A stretch of DNA of 64,000 nt, from NCBI RefSeq assembly GCF_965363235.1, contig NC_134846.1:57463121-57527120 (forward strand). Reading direction: 5' to 3'. The notes under the pieces were generated by a model. The model worked only from the letters and a program-made list of their open reading frames with translations. It ran no database searches and had not been told where the DNA came from. Position 1 is the stretch's first letter. Every line of letters starts with the position of its first letter. This stretch comes from Mytilus galloprovincialis (Eukaryota; Mollusca; Bivalvia; Mytilida; Mytilidae). This document shows positions 61,523-64,000 of this stretch, in pieces. Position numbers and translations under genes: made by a program.

Positions 61523-61559
61523 ACTAAATTATAATCTTGGTACCTTTGATAACTATTCT

Positions 61560-63540
61560 ATTAATGAGGACAATAACTAGAAGATTGACACTACAATCAA
61601 CTTGTTTAAACGAATCTCATTGAAGGAGAAACAATGTCATGGAAGGAGAAGTGATTCAGAAGGATAATCTATCATTTTGCCTTGTGGTAAAAACAAACAT
61701 ATAGTCCAATTTGCCTATTTTTCTAGTTTATACGAATGTTGTTCAACTCTTTCAGGGAACTCACCGATGTGCACTCCACCTTTTTGCAAGCAAACAATTA
61801 GCAAGCAGGTTGACATTCGGTCAAGTTTTATGTTAGAAATTGACATGCTTCATGGTATGCAGACATGGAGACAAACTATGACCAAACAGAATATTCAGTA
61901 CATATAAATCATTATTATGTTGTGTCTTGTGTACTATTATTTGTCTGTTTTTAGCCATGGCGTTTTCATTGGTGTTTTTTTTTTTCGATCTATGAGTTTG
62001 ACTGTTCCTGTGGTATCTTTCCCCCCTCTTTTATTACTAATTATTATTAAATGTGGGCATTTCGTAATTAAACCCGTCTTTTTCAAAAGATTTAAAAAGA
62101 TTGTTTACTGCTTTTATAGTAAAAGTAATGGTGCAAACTCTAGTGTCAACAGTAGAACTATGAGTTGATTAGCGCTATACTATTTCATCAATTCGATATG
62201 TCTAAGATTAACGAAATATCCTTATTGACATTAGGTTATTAACCTCGGAATTTTTGGTAAATGATTCATGACGAATTATGCAAAAACATTTGACAAATAC
62301 AAGATCAACACGCTTTGGTACATTTGTGCATTTACACATTTTTGAAAATGATTGCGGTTTAAGTTTAGACGACGCTAGCCACATGCATAGGCCACCATTA
62401 TTTTTTGTTCGAACTTGCATCCCGGTCATAATAATTTTTAAAAATTGAAGTTTATTGCAGTCAAAAGGCATAACTTATGTTTTAAACCTTCTTGTCCGTA
62501 TCCCTTAGTAACGTAGATGCTGAGACTATCTGAAAGGTTCAATTTCCAGACACTGTAAATTTGTTTTATTAAAAACCTCGTAACAAAACTCATTTGTAAT
62601 CATATTTAATGCAGGTGATACATAACCGTGGTATCACTTCTGCAATTCAAAATAATTTGAGGGAATTATTTATAAGGCTTTAAATGAGTGGTTGATATGG
62701 TAGCTAGCGCCAAAGTTAGTGTAACTTTGCACATGATCTTAAATTTGCACTGAATAATCTTCTATATTAAAATACATAAACGACAATGGCTTATGTTCAT
62801 AGCGGTTAAAATTGTGATCCCAAAATGAAACAATAAAAATGTAACTGTACAACCTAAATCGCAAAAACGCTATTGACAAAAAAAGAATACCAAGCGCATT
62901 AACAACTCCATAAAGCAAATAACAGGTACATTCCCATTTCCATTGTGCGAGAAAGGATTGATTATAGTCATTGGTGATTGAAGACGAGTGTTATACTTCT
63001 TTTTTTTAGAGTCAACTTAAGCGCAATTACAATGCAATCACAATACTAGTATTTGTCACTGTATTATTGAATACGCATCATAAAATTTGTGAGGTCGAAA
63101 GTTTTATACCTAAAGGTAAATTTGAAGATATATAAACACGAAACAGTCGAAATATTAAAGTCACTAATGTTACTTGAAACTATAAATTCACTTAAACTTC
63201 AAGTTTTGAATAGTTAATTTGACTGATATAGTATTCAATTAAGCACATAATAGGAAATGCATAACAAGAGGATGATTTTATAACCTGTGAGATATTTTAG
63301 TAAAGAAGAACTTTCAGAGAGGTAAACGTTTAAAAAGTATCTAGATTTCCTATAGCTCATACGACTCAAGAGGTTTAAGAAAACTATGAATAAAGGAAAG
63401 TTCTATATCCCATTAAAAAGATACTTATGTACTGTCTGTTCTTCCTAAGACATTTTTGTCTCCTTTTCATTTATATGAGTTGTAGTTTTTATTTTTTTTG
63501 CACTGCAGTATTTATGTTGTTTCTTTGTTTTCCACTAAAA
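61560..63540. other. Intergenic, no gene seen
   Basis: 61925-62040 is a reverse fragment of the 22125 repeat ('tagccatggcgttttcattg', 'atctatgagtttgactgttc'). Open frames of 70-90 codons here have no visible domain. Confidence 0.5.
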
Positions 63541-63567
63541 TTTGATGTGTTTTCCTTGGTTTTAGTT

Positions 63568-63645
63568 TGTAACCCGGATTTGTTTTCTCTTATCGATTTA
63601 TGACAACATTCGAACAGCGGTATACTACTGTTTCCTTTATTCATT
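63568..63645 (+). repeat. Short repeat ('gtaacccggatttgttttct')
   Basis: The same unit sits inside the reverse retrozyme at 56245-56312 and in part at 38345-38400. Confidence 0.6.
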
Positions 63646-63779
63646 ATTGTTAGATTCTATTCGCATACACGTCAAAAGAAACCAACTTTACATCAATTAC
63701 ATTGATTTAATCCTGTTTTGTGATTCTATTAAAGAATAAAAAAAAGATCATTCAACTAGTATTATCGGTCAGTCTGAAC

Positions 63780-64000
63780 TACTTATATAGATTTGATGCG
63801 ACTGTCATAAAAGTAAGAGGTTTAGCTAGCTATAGAATCATGTTCAATCCATCATTTTCTACGTAAGAAAATGCTTGTACCAAGTCAGGAATATGACAGT
63901 TGTTGTCCATTCGTTTGATGTGTTTGAGCTTTTGATTTTGTCATTTGATCAGAGACTTTCTGTTTTGAGTTCATATTTTTTTTTACTTTATTTTATATGA
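63780..64000 (-). repeat. Dispersed repeat R1, reverse copy running off the window
   Basis: 'tgatgcgactgtcataaaag', 'gaggtttagctagctataga' and 'taccaagtcaggaatatgac' are the reverse of R1 at 8000-8200. Confidence 0.6.

Larger units (their letters stand above)
60783..61560 (+). mobile_element. Retrozyme array with three hammerheads, two subfamilies
   Basis: The first unit carries extra sequence (60905-61070) with its own divergent hammerhead, then switches back to the common body. The last two ribozymes have cleavage points 354 nt apart (61162 and 61516). It is either a nested insertion or a recombined chimera of two retrozyme types. Confidence 0.75.

Overview
The window looks like nuclear DNA of a marine bivalve, most probably a mussel (Mytilidae). 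It is AT-rich and intron-bearing, and it is packed with short dispersed repeats of mollusc type: pearl-like elements with tandem cores, and small elements carrying hammerhead ribozymes. Only three host protein genes can be supported, and each was rebuilt exon by exon with matching splice phases.

Region by region: (1) 1.29-9.33 kb, minus strand: a four-exon CAMLG/GET2-type ER membrane protein, 243 aa. Its introns hold a LINE reverse-transcriptase fragment, a TIR element and a strong hairpin. (2) 12.76-19.89 kb, plus strand: an eight-exon mitochondrial carrier of the SLC25A16 (Graves disease carrier/Leu5) type, 329 aa. A Harbinger-like element sits in its fifth intron and a long AT-rich downstream region follows. 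The two genes are divergent, about 3.4 kb apart. (3) 24-40 kb: mostly mobile DNA. A 61-bp satellite is split by two nearly identical Helitron-type elements, with a TTAA-flanked foldback element beside the second, followed by retrozymes. (4) 40.66-42.44 kb, plus strand: a two-exon AA15 lytic polysaccharide monooxygenase, 348 aa, secreted and with a Cys-rich, probably membrane-attached tail. (5) 43-64 kb: a Penelope-type RT remnant, a two-headed Helitron, a 3.4-kb CACTA element that is one giant inverted repeat, further Helitron and MITE copies, and at least six retrozyme copies.

The three genes do not form a pathway: they serve tail-anchored protein insertion, mitochondrial cofactor transport and extracellular polysaccharide oxidation. 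The most interesting non-genic content is the set of about ten hammerhead-ribozyme motifs. One of them is a divergent variant whose three stems all keep pairing despite base changes. The CACTA element, with near-identical long arms and a 194-bp internal repeat, is the next most notable.

All assignments come from reading the sequence. No database search or folding program was run.
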